Assembly: GCA_965248235.1 (NCBI GenBank)
Contig: CBDFIU010000003.1
Span: 1-64,000, forward strand
Length of the DNA stretch: 64,000 nt
From: UBA6623 sp965248235
Lineage (GTDB): Bacteria; Acidobacteriota; Terriglobia; Bryobacterales; UBA6623
Direction of reading: 5' to 3'
Below, piece by piece: positions 1-10,325 of the stretch. Positions within the stretch are counted from its first letter, which is position 1. The number at the start of each line of letters is the position of its first letter. Both the position numbers and the translations under genes were made by a program. Under the pieces are notes generated by a model, which searched no databases, was not told where the DNA came from, and was given only the letters and a program-made list of their open reading frames with translations.

Positions 1-8
1 ATCCGGGC

Positions 9-2160
9 CTATTCTGAGTTGGCCGCGAAGCCGATGCCGCTTAGGCTCATCCACCCATAGCCGGCGCCGCCGGCTACCCAGGTCACGCGGCCGTCCGGGT
101 GAACGTCGACACGGGCGGGTGTTGTCGTGGTTATTGAGGTTGAAGACGAGACGCCCGGCCGGCCGGCAGCCGATGGGTAAGGTCGTGATGTGTTTTTGGT
201 CGGCTACCGACGTGTATGAAGTCCGCGCCAGGCCGGTCACGAAGCAAAGACCGCCTAGTCGGCTCAGCGAGGCGGCCTGATAGCCGCCGCCGTAGTTCGA
301 CCAACCGGAGCCAAAGTTGACGATCGGCTCGCTCGCGGTCCCAAAGGCGATCCCGCTTAGGCTGATCCAGCCGTAGTCGGTGCCGCCGGCGACCCAAATG
401 ATGCGCCCGTCGGGCCGGACGTCGATCCGGGCCGTCTTGTCATGATTGCTTTGATTGAGGATCAGCCGTTCGGTGGGACGGCACTCCGCCGGCAGCGTGG
501 CAATGTGCGGCTGCGACGCGATGTCGGATCCCTTCACCAAGCCTTGAACGAAGCACATGTTGCCTTCGCGTTGGAAGCGAGCTTCACCGTAGCTGCCGCC
601 GTAGTCTTGCCAGCCGGGGCTCAGCGCGAGCGGGGCGGCCGCCGCGGGGCTGAAGCGGATACCGCTCAGGCTGACCCAACGATGGTCGCCGCCGCCGGCG
701 ACCCAGAGTATCTTTCCGTCGGCAAAGACGTCCACGCGAGCGGTCTTCTCTCTATTGTTCAGATTGAAGACCAGTCTTTTTTCGGGCCGGCATTCCGGCG
801 ACAGCGTAGCGACGTGTTTCTGGTCCGTCGTCGCTGCGTGGGATGTGCGGGCCAAGCCCTCCACGAGGCAGATGCCCCCCTGCTTGCGGACCGCCGCGGG
901 AGCGTATTCGCCGCCGTAGTGACTCCAGCCGTCGCCAAAGTCCAGATTCACCGCGGTCGAAGAGGGTTCGGCGGCGCTGTTGTCCTCGTCCGACTGCGCC
1001 GAGCCAATGAGCCCCTCGACCGCGTTTCTGATTAACGGCGAAATGGTCTCGGTCAGCAAGCCGTCCACTTGGCAACTGATGCCCTCCGTCGAACAGATGC
1101 CGGGAACCCGGTCGACCTGGATCTGCTCGGTCGGCGGAATGGCCCAGCACCTGCCGTCGGAGTAGATGGGAGCGACCAGGGGACAGGCTTGGTTGGCCCC
1201 GCCCTCGGGGCTGCCTGTCCTTGGCGCCCGCCCCAACTTCCAGCAGACGCCGCCGGAATCGACACCGGCACAGAATCTTTGCGGCGTATTGGGGCTGGAT
1301 AGGACGGCGGGCCCGGGGGGGCTCACGTAACACTTGCCGCCCGACTCGTAGGTGCCTAGGGGGCATTTGTAGCAGGTCTTTGTGCATTCCAGTCGAAAAT
1401 TCCGTTCACAGCAATAGGATATTTTCGACTTCGTCGAGGTGGCGCTCGGCGGCACGATCCAGCACTTTCCCGCTTCCTCGAAGCCGGTCGGGCAGACGTA
1501 GCTGTAGCCCAACTCTTCGCCCGCGAAGGGTGTATTGGTCCAGCAGCGGTCCTGATAGAGCGTGTAACCGATGGGACAGCCCCGCGGATCGCGACCGCCT
1601 TGGGGAAAACCGCTTCCGGCCGGGATCCTCACCTCCTTGCCGGCCAAGGCGTACTCGATCAGTGTTCGCGGGTCACTGCCGGGGAAGAGATCTTGCATCG
1701 TGCCGATGGTGCTGAACAGCGGATCGACCCAGGGCGGCTCCGGTACGGCCGCGACATCCAAAAGGACGGTAAACGACGACCCGACGGCGGCGACAGGATC
1801 TTGCTGATAGGCGGCATGGAACCGCCGCCAAGCGTCGACAATCGTGGTCACGGCGTCGATGGCCGGCGACACGTCGACTTGGCGGTCGAGCACGACGTCG
1901 ATTCGCTTAGTGAACCAGGGCAGGGTGACATCGCCCGTGAGCACGAATGACGCGCGGGGTTGAGGCAGGAGCACCATCTCGACGTTGACGACCGGTTGGC
2001 TCAGGGTGAGTTGGGCGACGGAGATGTCGTGGGGTAAAGTGCCATCGATGAAAACGCCGTTTCTTGAGATTTCGCTGTCGACCTCGCCCACGAGCGTCAT
2101 CGAACCGCCGCTCAGCGGCGCCCAAAGCGAGCCTTTCAGCGCCATCCCCGGCTCTATGTC
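9..2160 (-). pseudogene. C-terminal part of a frameshifted secreted protein: Cys-rich region plus three lectin-like repeats
   Basis: This is the downstream continuation of the gene that starts at 3745, one frame over from about 2160. In the corrected frame it runs without a stop to about 120, where a second frameshift near 110-125 is needed to reach the TAG at 9-11. The segment at about 1570-1100 is rich in paired cysteines (for example CPIGYTLYQDRCW and CERNFRLECTKTCYKC). After it come three repeats of about 100 residues (about 960-655, 655-360 and 350-9). Each repeat shows W-x-x-YGG-x-Y, a GLARTS-like turn, ATL/TTLP, CRP-x-x-RL, ARxDV-x-x-DG, WVAGG and W-x-SLSGI-x-F. I associate this repeat pattern with C-terminal domains of phage-tail and collagen-like proteins that may bind carbohydrate; that link is from memory. 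The two frameshifts could be genuine decay or sequencing errors. Repeat structure is certain; function is not. Confidence 0.6.
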
Positions 2161-3745
2161 GCCAGATTTGTCCGAGCGTGAGCTGTTGCGGCCGTAGGCT
2201 GAGCAGCACGTCGAGAGACGCCCCGCCCGCGGCGATGCTCGAGATGAGGACCTCGGTTGTGACGTCGCCAAGGATCGTGGCCGTGCCGGTGACGGTGAAA
2301 GAAACGCCGGCACTGGTCGTAAAGGCGACGGTCACATCGCGGAGATCGAGGACGCCGTCGGGGAGACCTTCCCCTAATGGCGGGATTGCGACGGAGTCGC
2401 CGATTTGCAGTCGTAGCAGGTCGGTGAGCGCGGCGAAAGACAGCACGTCGTAGGGCCCAAGAACAAATTCGGAAGATTGTCTAACGGGAGCCGGCGATTC
2501 CGCTTTAGCCGACGCCCTCGCTTGGGCCGTCTTGAAAGACCGCGTGGTTTCTCCTCTCCTGGAGCCGTTCTGCTTGACCTGGGTTCCCGAATCAGGTCCC
2601 GGCCCGGGTAGCACCTGGTCCAACGAGCGCCGGCCCGCCGGAGACAGTTGCCCGCCCGAAACGTTGAGCCTAGCCGTGGCGGGGACGTCCGACTCCTCGA
2701 GCGAAGTGATCAGGGCCTCGACGATTTGCCCGCTGTCGATGTCGAGCCGCGTGGCCAACGAGAAAGAGCGAACCTCGCCCTCCACCTCCACCTCGAGGAG
2801 ATCGGTTACCCAAATTTCCAGTAACAATCTCTCATAGGCGAACGTTAGAGTGCGCCGCGCGGTATGGGCGAATCGCAGTCGGTCGGGAAACCAACCCGGC
2901 TGCGTGGTGGGCAGGGGAAGCGCGGCTTCCAAGAACAGAAATACCGCGGCCGCGGGGTCGGTTTGGGCAAGGGGTAGCGCGGAATCAACGCCGATGCTTC
3001 CCGCCAGGGTGACCGCCGTATTCGCGTCGGTAACGCCTAGTTGAAACAGAGAGTATTGGATGCCGGTGGAGTCAGCCGGATTGACGGCCGCGGAAAAGTT
3101 GGATTGCGCCGGCAGGAAATCGATGTCGGCGTCCCCGTAGAAAGCGGCGGCCGCTTTGGGGAGATCCTGTGTGTTGAGGCTGTGCTCGGCGCTCGTCAGC
3201 GTAACGGCGGCGCCGCCGAGGTTAAGATCGTCGAGAATGGAAGGCGGAAGACCGGGGACGAGGTCGTGAAATACGACTGCGGACAACAATTTGAGGCCGA
3301 TCACAAAGCGTCCGGCCGCGTCCTCACCGGGTTCCCAAAACCCCGTGAACAAAGTATCATCTGGCCCGCCAGGGGTCGTCTTCCCGATCAGGGCGAAAGA
3401 CCACTCTAGGTCGTTGATGATGAGCGAGGCGTCGTGGAGGACAATGTCCTCCAAAGGGCTCCCAGCTGAAATGGGGATTGGGAGAGTCAGCTCGACGCCG
3501 TCTGGGTGGGCCGTCAAACGGTCACGAACGCTTTCGAACGAAGCCGAACCAAGATTCTCGAATGTGCCCAACGCGCGATCGAGATGCACCAAACGAGCGT
3601 GAGCCACCGCCTTGACGAGGCCGCGATCTTCCGTGCCCTGACCCGGCCGCGCCACGGCCGACGTTAGGCAGAAGAGCAGCAGCAGCGTTCCGACGGAAAC
3701 TGCGGCTCGAGCATCGAAGTTTCGGCGGAATACCTCTTTTGGCAT
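1907..3745 (-). CDS. N-terminal part of the same secreted protein, function unknown
   Basis: I start it at the ATG at 3745 (MPKEVFRRNFDARAAVSV), which gives a basic N-region and a hydrophobic stretch ending ALTSAVA-like before the mature chain. The longer frame upstream lacks a plausible signal peptide. The first roughly 530 residues are hydrophobic/acidic alternating sequence suggestive of beta structure, with no family I recognise. From about 2160 down to 1907 this frame becomes Arg-rich and low quality (IWRHRAGDGAERL...), while the adjacent frame continues sensibly as DIEPGMALKGSLWAPLSGG. That places a one-base frameshift at about 2160. The true product would be a secreted protein of about 1240 residues ending at 9. 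No convincing operon partner is visible; the next gene (3963-5420) has the same orientation, 217 bp upstream. Confidence 0.65.
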   Translation of the reverse strand: MPKEVFRRNFDARAAVSVGTLLLLFCLTSAVARPGQGTEDRGLVKAVAHARLVHLDRALGTFENLGSASFESVRDRLTAHPDGVELTLPIPISAGSPLEDIVLHDASLIINDLEWSFALIGKTTPGGPDDTLFTGFWEPGEDAAGRFVIGLKLLSAVVFHDLVPGLPPSILDDLNLGGAAVTLTSAEHSLNTQDLPKAAAAFYGDADIDFLPAQSNFSAAVNPADSTGIQYSLFQLGVTDANTAVTLAGSIGVDSALPLAQTDPAAAVFLFLEAALPLPTTQPGWFPDRLRFAHTARRTLTFAYERLLLEIWVTDLLEVEVEGEVRSFSLATRLDIDSGQIVEALITSLEESDVPATARLNVSGGQLSPAGRRSLDQVLPGPGPDSGTQVKQNGSRRGETTRSFKTAQARASAKAESPAPVRQSSEFVLGPYDVLSFAALTDLLRLQIGDSVAIPPLGEGLPDGVLDLRDVTVAFTTSAGVSFTVTGTATILGDVTTEVLISSIAAGGASLDVLLSLRPQQLTLGQIWRHRAGDGAERLALGAAERRFDDARGRGRQRNLKKRRFHRWHFTPRHLRRPTHPEPTGRQRRDGAPASTPRVIRAHGRCHPALVH

Positions 3746-3962
3746 GCCCCGAGGGTATGCAAGCGCGTCGTCAATGTGGGGGCGGATCCGAACAACAAGA
3801 CGCAAGCTGCTGAAGCCAAACACGTTCGCTGTCGTGTTCTTGCCGCGGCAGACGGCTGTGATTCGCCAACCGAAATGCAGACAAGGCCGACGATTCTAAC
3901 CGCATGGTTAGACCGGCTATCGATTCAGATAGAGTTTCGAGGAGACGGCGACGCGTTGCGGC

Positions 3963-5420
3963 TCAGGCCAAGATGTCTTGGATTACGTGCCCATGCACGT
4001 CGGTCAGGCTATAGTCACGACCGCCGAAGCGATAGCTGAGCCTTTCGTGATCGAGCCCGAGTTGATGCAGAATCGTGGCGTGCAGATCGTGAATTGTGAG
4101 CTTGTTCTCGACAACCCTGTAGCCGTACTCATCGGTTTGACCGTAGATCAAACCTTTCTTGAGCCCGCCGCCGGCCAGCCATAAGCTGAACCCCATCGGA
4201 TTGTGGTCCCGGCCGTCCGCCGCTTGCACGAAAGGCGTCCGCCCGAACTCGCCCGAGAAGACGACCAGCGTCTCATCCAGCAGCCCGCGCGCCTTGAGGT
4301 CTTTGATCAGCCCCGCGACAGGCTGGTCCACCGTGAAGGCATTCGCCGCGTGGCCGACTTTCAGCCCACCGTGCTGGTCCCACGGATTCGACATTCCGTC
4401 GGTAAGGCCTTTGCTCGGGACCATGGTTAACTCAACGAAGCGCACCCCCCGCTCGACCAATCGCCGCGCCATCAAACATTGCCGCGCATAGATCGACCGA
4501 GGCGTCATCTCGGAATCCAGCCCGTACAGTTTCTTCGTCGCCTCGCTTTCGCCGCTCAGGTCCACCAGCTCCGGCACCGCGCTCTGCATCCGGTAGGCGA
4601 TCTCGTAATTGTTGATCGCCGCTTCCACCGGCTCGTGCTCGCCCAGGCCTGTCAAGAATGACTCGTCCATCCCTCGGACAAAAGACAACTGCTTGCGCTG
4701 TAGATGGTCCGGCTCGCTCGGCGTCACGTTGCGCAGCGGCTCATCTCGTCCGGGGTAGATCAGCGAGGCTTGATGCACCGACGGCAAAAAGCCGTTGCCC
4801 ATCATATTGATGCCGCCCAGCGGAATGCCGCCCCCGCCGAGCACGACAAAGCCGGGGAGGTTCTGGTTCTCGCTGCCCAGCCCGTAGGTCACCCAAGCGC
4901 CCATGCTCGGGAACCCGGTGAACGGAGTGCCGCAATGGAAATAGAAATTCCCTTGGGCGTGCTCCATGAATTTCGCCGTCATGGAGCGGATTACGCAAAG
5001 CTCATCCGCCACCGAACCGATGTGCGGAAAAATCTCGCTCATCGGTATGCCGCTTTCACCGTGCCGCTCAAATTCCCAAGGACTCGGGAAGATGTTCCCG
5101 TCCTGGTTGAACATCGTCCGCTCGGTCTTGAACGGCATCGGCTGCCCGGCTTCCTTGGAGAGGCGCGGTTTCGGGTCGAACGAATCGACCTGCGACAACC
5201 CTCCGGACATGTAGCAAAAGATGACGTTCTTGACCCGCGGCGCGAAGTGCGGCGGTTTCCGAACAAGCGGCGCTTCCGGGCGGCCTTTTGACGGCCCGGC
5301 GTAGTTCTTATCCGCCATCAAGCCCGCCAAGGCAAGCATGCCGAACCCGGTCGAGCTTCGGCGCAGCATTTCCCGCCGGCTGACCGGACGTCGCGGATAG
5401 CGATGACTCGGATCGTACAT
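3963..5420 (-). CDS. DUF1501 family Tat-exported protein
   Basis: A 485-residue DUF1501 protein, a sulfatase/alkaline-phosphatase-fold family of unknown activity common in Acidobacteria and Planctomycetes. The N-terminus carries a twin-arginine-type signal (SRREMLRRSSTGFGMLALAG). Family motifs are visible: NVIFCYMSGGLSQVDSFDPKP, a GSW/GAW-VTYGLGSEN segment, ARQCLMARRLVERGVRFVEL, VVFSGEFGRTPF, GRDHNPMGFSLWLAGGG and a final VHDLHATILHQLGL block. Length is normal for the family. The gene starts 7 bp downstream of the PSD1 gene (5428-8772), so the two almost certainly form one transcription unit. DUF1501 proteins are usually encoded next to DUF1549/DUF1553 proteins, which is seen again at 45981-50073. 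The substrate is unknown. Confidence 0.93.
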   Translation of the reverse strand: MYDPSHRYPRRPVSRREMLRRSSTGFGMLALAGLMADKNYAGPSKGRPEAPLVRKPPHFAPRVKNVIFCYMSGGLSQVDSFDPKPRLSKEAGQPMPFKTERTMFNQDGNIFPSPWEFERHGESGIPMSEIFPHIGSVADELCVIRSMTAKFMEHAQGNFYFHCGTPFTGFPSMGAWVTYGLGSENQNLPGFVVLGGGGIPLGGINMMGNGFLPSVHQASLIYPGRDEPLRNVTPSEPDHLQRKQLSFVRGMDESFLTGLGEHEPVEAAINNYEIAYRMQSAVPELVDLSGESEATKKLYGLDSEMTPRSIYARQCLMARRLVERGVRFVELTMVPSKGLTDGMSNPWDQHGGLKVGHAANAFTVDQPVAGLIKDLKARGLLDETLVVFSGEFGRTPFVQAADGRDHNPMGFSLWLAGGGLKKGLIYGQTDEYGYRVVENKLTIHDLHATILHQLGLDHERLSYRFGGRDYSLTDVHGHVIQDILA

Positions 5421-5427
5421 AAGCCCC

Positions 5428-8400
5428 CTAACGAATATAGATGAATTCCTTGAAGTTGAAAAGCGAATGCGCCACCGCCCGCCAAACCTTGGCGCTCCCC
5501 AGAATCGCGCTTTCCGAAACCCCGTGTTCTTTCGCCAAATCGGCTACATATCCCTCGGCGCGGTCTCGCTCTTCTGGCAGCGGCCGCCGGCCGAATGCCT
5601 TCATGAACATATACTCGATCCGCATGCCCGCCGAGTGGGCCTCGCCATTCGCCAGTCGGCTGCCCCACTCCTCGGCCAAACCCGTCACGAACGGGCTATT
5701 CATCAGCGCCAACGACTGCGCCGGCACATTCGTCACGTCGCGTTTCCCGCGAGTCGTCGCCGGGCTCGGCTGATCAAACGCCTCCAGCAAGGGATTGTGG
5801 AGATTGCGTCGAAGCTCTTGGTAGACGCTGCGCCGGTCGTCTCCGTAGGGAGACGGTTTCTCTTTGCCGGCATCATCGTCACTAAAGAAATAAGAACTCC
5901 GGCTCGAGATCGGCGCCCCGTACATCGTCTGATCCAACCTGCCTGAAACCGCCAACAGCGAATCCCGAATCGCCTCCGCGTTAAGCCTCCGCGCCGGCAT
6001 ATGTTGGAGCCATTTGTTCAGGGGGTCGATTTCGCGCGCCCGATCGGAGGGCTTGCTGCTCATCCGATACGCCCGTGTCGACACCAACCGCTCAATCGTT
6101 TTCTTGATCGACCAGCCGTCGTTGACAAATTGATCGGCCAGGAAGTCAAGTAATTCCGGGTGCGTGGGCCGCTCGCCCACCACGCCGAAATTGTCGGGCG
6201 TCCCGACAATCCCCCGGCCGAATACGTAATGCCAAATCCGGTTCACCATCACCCGCGCTGTCAGCGGATTCCCGGGGCTCGCGATCTCCTCGGCTAATCG
6301 CGCCCGCACCATCCGAGGACTCTCATAGAGCGAGCCGCCGACCGCCGACAAATAACGGCGCGGCACCGCGTCTGCCGGCTGTTTGTGGCTGCCGCGAATC
6401 AGCAACGGGTGATCCGGCGCGCCCTCCTCCACGACCCCCGGTGCTCGCCGCGGAATCGGAATCTCGGCCTCCAGCCGACGGTACTCCTCAACCAACGGGC
6501 GCAGACTCTCGAGGCTCTCGATCGATCGAGGCAGCAGGTCTTTGCGAACGAAATAATCCAGGAAGGCCGTCTGCTTTTCATCGAGCCGCCCGTCCCGCCA
6601 AGCTTCGATCGCCTCGCTGAGACGACCAGCGAGCAGTTCATGGAACGCTTCGGCCGAGTCGGGAGCCTCGCCTTCGAGCAAATAGAGCGCCGCGCTCATC
6701 GTTGGCTTGGGTTCGTCTTCGCCGTCGTGAAAAGCGACCGCCGCGGCGCCGATCGCCGACCGCCCGTGTTTCGGGCGTTTCGGCCTCGGCCTCTTGCGAA
6801 GATCGAGCGGGTCAGGAAAGAAATTCGTGGAATCCTTGTGCGTCGTGAATTCGATGTAAGCCGTGAAGCCTTTCCAGAAATCGGTCTTCCAGCGCCGCCA
6901 TTTCATTTCGTCGCTACGGGGGCTGTAACGCTGCGAGTAGATCCCACTGAGCGGAACGGAGTAATTCTCGACCATCAAGCGCGCGTAGCTCATGTCGCCG
7001 CCTAAGACCCGCACGCTGATGTAGTCCGTATCGATCTTGAAGCGCGGCGACTGCATCACCCCGTTATGTTTCGTCGAAAGTAGATGGGTGTAGACGCCGC
7101 CCGGATAGACGCCCTCGATGACGCGGTCACCCTCCTGAAGCACTCGAAATTCCCCAGGCCTCGAGGGTTTGTCGGGCAACCCCACGCCGTGGCCGACCCA
7201 TTGGTTGTAGTTGTCCCCGGCTAAATCCCAAACTTGGAACTTCTCTTGGTTGAACTTGTCGTGAGCTTGGGCAGTCTCGCGTCCGCGATCACGAAGATTC
7301 CGCCAAGTCGCGATGAAGGCAACACCCCCCTTGCCTCGAAGCTCGTTCCACACCTGAAGCGGACTGTCCTGCTCGCACGCCGCTTCCCCGAAGGCCCTGC
7401 GCACCGGCGCGGTATCCGCCTCCGAAAGCCGCTTCCCCAAACTCTTCGCCGCCGACAGCCATTCCTTGGCCAGTCTCGCGCGAATGTCGGCCTTCAGCTC
7501 GATCAGCTTGTCGCGGTGCAGGTTCAGTGTGGCGGGATCATCGATTGCTCTCTGCGTCGGCCGCGCCCCATAAAGCACCCCGAACAAGGCGTAATAATCC
7601 TTCTGGCTGATCGCGTCAAACTTGTGGTCGTGGCAACGCGCGCAGGAGACCGTCAGGCCCTGGAATGCTTTCGACAACACATCGATCTGGTTGTCGACGA
7701 ACTTCACGCGATCCTCCCAAGGGTCCACCGGCTGATAGGCGTGCTCGACCATCCGGAAGTGGGCCGTGCCCACGACCGACTCATTGATCCCGTCGCCCGT
7801 GTTGAGCCGCGGCTTCTCGATCAGGTCTCCCGCCACATGTTCGCGAACCAGTTGGTCGTAGGGGACGTCGTTGTTCAGCGCGCGAATCAGGTAGTTTCGA
7901 TAGCGCCAAGCCACTGGGATCTCCGGATCCCCCTCGCTGCCGTGCGATTCCGCGTAGCGCACCAAGTCCATCCAGTGGCGCGCCCAGCGTTCACCAAAGC
8001 GCGGCGAGTCGAGCAGTCGTCGCACCAACTTCGGATAGGCATCCGGCGACTTGTCCTGAACGAAAGCGCGGATCCGCGCCGGAGTCGGCGGCAACCCGGT
8101 TAGATCGAAACTCAACCGCCGAATCAGCGGGTACCGATCAGCCGGGGAAGCCGGGGACAGCCCCTTTTCTTGAAGCTTTGCGAGAAGAAACCGATCAACC
8201 GGATTGGCTTGCCAATCCGGGTCGCTGACAGTTGGCGGAACGACCGGTTTGACCGGTTGCCAAGCCCAGTGCGCACTCTTGCGGGCCTCGAGATCAAAGC
8301 CCCCGGCTTGAGCTTCCGGCGCGGGTCCGTCCGCGGGCCAAGGCGCACCCATCTTGATCCACTTGCTCAGCGCGGCGATGCGGTCATCGGGCAGCCTTCC

Positions 8401-8772
8401 CGTGGGAGGCATCAATGCCGGCTCCCCTCGCAGCAGCTTGACCAGACGGCTGTTCCCGGGATTGCCCGGCTCGATGGCGGCTCCCGAATCCCCGCCTTTC
8501 AGCAACGCTTCGCGACTATCCACCCGCAGTCCCGCGAAAGGCGTTTCAATTTGGGAACTGTGGCACGAATAGCATTGCTCCGCCAACAACGGCCGAATCT
8601 CACGCTCGAAAAATTCGACGTCACCCGCCGAAGGCGCCGCTGTCTGTGCAAACGCCCCCGAACCAAAGGTCGCCAAGCACGCTGACACCACCACGCGGGC
8701 AAGGGTCCAAAGTTGAGCGCGCGGACCGCCCCCACCAGGGGTGGGCTGCCCCCGTGTAGAACGCCTGATCAC
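5428..8772 (-). CDS. PSD1 / planctomycete cytochrome c protein (DUF1549 + DUF1553)
   Basis: A large exported protein with one N-terminal haem-binding segment (AEQCYSCHSS, about residues 67-71 from my start) of the planctomycete cytochrome c type. DUF1549 follows, with LTGLPPTPARIRAF, FGERWARHWMDLVRYAESHG and CARCHDHKFDAIS. DUF1553 is C-terminal (NPLTARVMVNRIWHYVFGRG, FGVVGERPTHPELLDFLA, PAQSLALMNSPFV). I chose the GTG at 8772 because it is followed by a plausible signal peptide (VVVSACLATFGSGAFAQ). The open frame extends to 9078, but that extension overlaps the start of the divergent ThuA gene and looks non-coding. It is followed 7 bp later by the DUF1501 gene. The family is assumed to act outside the cytoplasm in a haem-dependent process, but no reaction is established. 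Confidence 0.9.
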   Translation of the reverse strand: MIRRSTRGQPTPGGGGPRAQLWTLARVVVSACLATFGSGAFAQTAAPSAGDVEFFEREIRPLLAEQCYSCHSSQIETPFAGLRVDSREALLKGGDSGAAIEPGNPGNSRLVKLLRGEPALMPPTGRLPDDRIAALSKWIKMGAPWPADGPAPEAQAGGFDLEARKSAHWAWQPVKPVVPPTVSDPDWQANPVDRFLLAKLQEKGLSPASPADRYPLIRRLSFDLTGLPPTPARIRAFVQDKSPDAYPKLVRRLLDSPRFGERWARHWMDLVRYAESHGSEGDPEIPVAWRYRNYLIRALNNDVPYDQLVREHVAGDLIEKPRLNTGDGINESVVGTAHFRMVEHAYQPVDPWEDRVKFVDNQIDVLSKAFQGLTVSCARCHDHKFDAISQKDYYALFGVLYGARPTQRAIDDPATLNLHRDKLIELKADIRARLAKEWLSAAKSLGKRLSEADTAPVRRAFGEAACEQDSPLQVWNELRGKGGVAFIATWRNLRDRGRETAQAHDKFNQEKFQVWDLAGDNYNQWVGHGVGLPDKPSRPGEFRVLQEGDRVIEGVYPGGVYTHLLSTKHNGVMQSPRFKIDTDYISVRVLGGDMSYARLMVENYSVPLSGIYSQRYSPRSDEMKWRRWKTDFWKGFTAYIEFTTHKDSTNFFPDPLDLRKRPRPKRPKHGRSAIGAAAVAFHDGEDEPKPTMSAALYLLEGEAPDSAEAFHELLAGRLSEAIEAWRDGRLDEKQTAFLDYFVRKDLLPRSIESLESLRPLVEEYRRLEAEIPIPRRAPGVVEEGAPDHPLLIRGSHKQPADAVPRRYLSAVGGSLYESPRMVRARLAEEIASPGNPLTARVMVNRIWHYVFGRGIVGTPDNFGVVGERPTHPELLDFLADQFVNDGWSIKKTIERLVSTRAYRMSSKPSDRAREIDPLNKWLQHMPARRLNAEAIRDSLLAVSGRLDQTMYGAPISSRSSYFFSDDDAGKEKPSPYGDDRRSVYQELRRNLHNPLLEAFDQPSPATTRGKRDVTNVPAQSLALMNSPFVTGLAEEWGSRLANGEAHSAGMRIEYMFMKAFGRRPLPEERDRAEGYVADLAKEHGVSESAILGSAKVWRAVAHSLFNFKEFIYIR

Positions 8773-8984
8773 CTTGTTTTCTTGAACAAACACCGGCGTG
8801 CCTATTGTAATAGGTTGGCCGACCGACGCGGCGCCCCAAACCGTCAATGGGCCGTCATCGAAACCGCCCAACCGCTTGCCGGCGGTGGATTTGCGAACGT
8901 CCCAGCGGCTAGACTGCAATGACGACAGGGATCGGGCCGCCAATGCCGACAAGCCCAGTCGAGAGAACACCCAGGAGTTGCACA

Positions 8985-10181
8985 ATGTTCCGAGCTGTAT
9001 CCATCCCGAGCGCCTGCCTCGCCGCGCTTTCCGCGATAGCCCTGCTGACAACGGCCTGCGCGCCCGCCCAGGCCCCACCCGAGGAAGTTGCCTCCGACAA
9101 TCCTCAATGGGTCGTCTATGAAGGCGCCGCCGGACCCGGGCAAGGCAAGCACATCGTTCTCATCGCCGGCGACGACGAATACCGCTCCGAAGAGGCGTTG
9201 ACTCAGCTCGGGCGCATCCTCGCCGACCATCACGGTTTCAAGTGCACGGTTCTGTTCGCCTTTGATTCCGACGCGGGAATCATCAACCCGGCCCGCCGCG
9301 ACAGCATTCCCGGCCTCGAAGCCCTCGAAACCGCCGACCTGACCTTCCTCTTTTCCCGCTGGCGCACTCTGCCGGATGACCAGATGCGGTATTTCGATGC
9401 CTACGTTCGCGCCGGCAAACCGCTCGTCGCCATGCGGACGGCGACACACGCGTTCGCTCCTCCGGACGAGATTCTCGACGACGTCATGGACAACAAAAAG
9501 AAGAAGCCCGAAGAGCGCCCTCAATTCACCGACGAGCAATGGGGCGCCTACGGCCACTACGGCGACGCCTACTTCGGGCCCAAACCGGAATGGCAGGGCG
9601 GCTTCGGCAGCTTGGTCGTGGGTGAGACCTGGGTAGCGCACCACGGACATCACAAGCACGAGTCGACCCTCGGCATTATCGCCCCCGGCGTCGAGGACGA
9701 TCCCATCCTTCGCGGCATCAAGGACGGCGATATTTGGGGACCGAGCGACGTCTACACCGTCGGCCTGCCCTTGCCGGGAGACTCGAAGCCCCTCGTTCTC
9801 GGCCAAGTCACGAAACGCAAGGGCGAATACGACGAAAACGACGCCTTCTATGGAATGCGCCCCGACGACGGTCCCCCCGTCGACGAAAAGAACAACCCCA
9901 TGATGCCGGTCGCATGGACCAAGAGCTATCAGATTCCCGGAGGCGAAACAGGTCAAGTCTTTGTCACGACGATGGGCGCCTCGACGGATCTAGTGTCCGA
10001 GGGCACCCGACGCTTGATCGTGAACGGCGCCTACTGGGCTCTCGGCATGGCCGATCAAATCCCCGAAGCCGGCGCCAAAGTCGATCTCGTCGGAACCTAC
10101 GAGCCCAGGCAGTACTTCATCCACAAGGGCGACTACTGGATAGAGCGGCAGCTGCGCCCAGCACACTTTCTAGCGGAGTAG
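8985..10181 (+). CDS. ThuA-like domain lipoprotein
   Basis: The protein is about 398 residues. The start at 8985 is supported by AGGAG about 8 bases upstream and gives a lipoprotein signal (MFRAVSIPSACLAALSAIA then LLTTAC, with the Cys as the lipidation site). The open frame begins earlier at 8919, but those residues do not look like protein. The mature part resembles the trehalose-utilisation (ThuA-like, glutamine-amidotransferase fold) family: HIVLIAGDDEYRSEEAL, FSRWRTLPDDQMRYFDAYV, GKPLVAMRTATHAF and HHGHHKHESTLG. ThuA-fold proteins of this kind are often found beside sugar oxidoreductases or PSD1 proteins. Here the gene is divergent from the PSD1/DUF1501 pair with about 210 bp between the starts. 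Biochemical role unknown. Confidence 0.85.
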   Translation: MFRAVSIPSACLAALSAIALLTTACAPAQAPPEEVASDNPQWVVYEGAAGPGQGKHIVLIAGDDEYRSEEALTQLGRILADHHGFKCTVLFAFDSDAGIINPARRDSIPGLEALETADLTFLFSRWRTLPDDQMRYFDAYVRAGKPLVAMRTATHAFAPPDEILDDVMDNKKKKPEERPQFTDEQWGAYGHYGDAYFGPKPEWQGGFGSLVVGETWVAHHGHHKHESTLGIIAPGVEDDPILRGIKDGDIWGPSDVYTVGLPLPGDSKPLVLGQVTKRKGEYDENDAFYGMRPDDGPPVDEKNNPMMPVAWTKSYQIPGGETGQVFVTTMGASTDLVSEGTRRLIVNGAYWALGMADQIPEAGAKVDLVGTYEPRQYFIHKGDYWIERQLRPAHFLAE

Positions 10182-10325
10182 CGGTCGACCAAGAACAAAA
10201 CACTGGGGTGAAGGATCAGCCCGCGCGGATAACCGCAAGCGTTGGCGCGAATGGGGGAAGGTGGGGAACTGCCGCTGTGGCGGAAATGGGGGACTGTTTT
10301 AATGCATAGGTGAGCCGGCGAAGAG

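Noticed and set aside
442..1387. Plus-strand 197-residue and minus-strand 211-residue open frames
   Set aside because: Both overlap the frame that reads as lectin-like repeats and Cys-rich sequence; they are Arg/Ala-rich and carry no motifs.
8844..9956. 370-residue minus-strand open frame opposite the ThuA gene
   Set aside because: It is the antisense shadow of a well-supported lipoprotein gene with a good ribosome-binding site.
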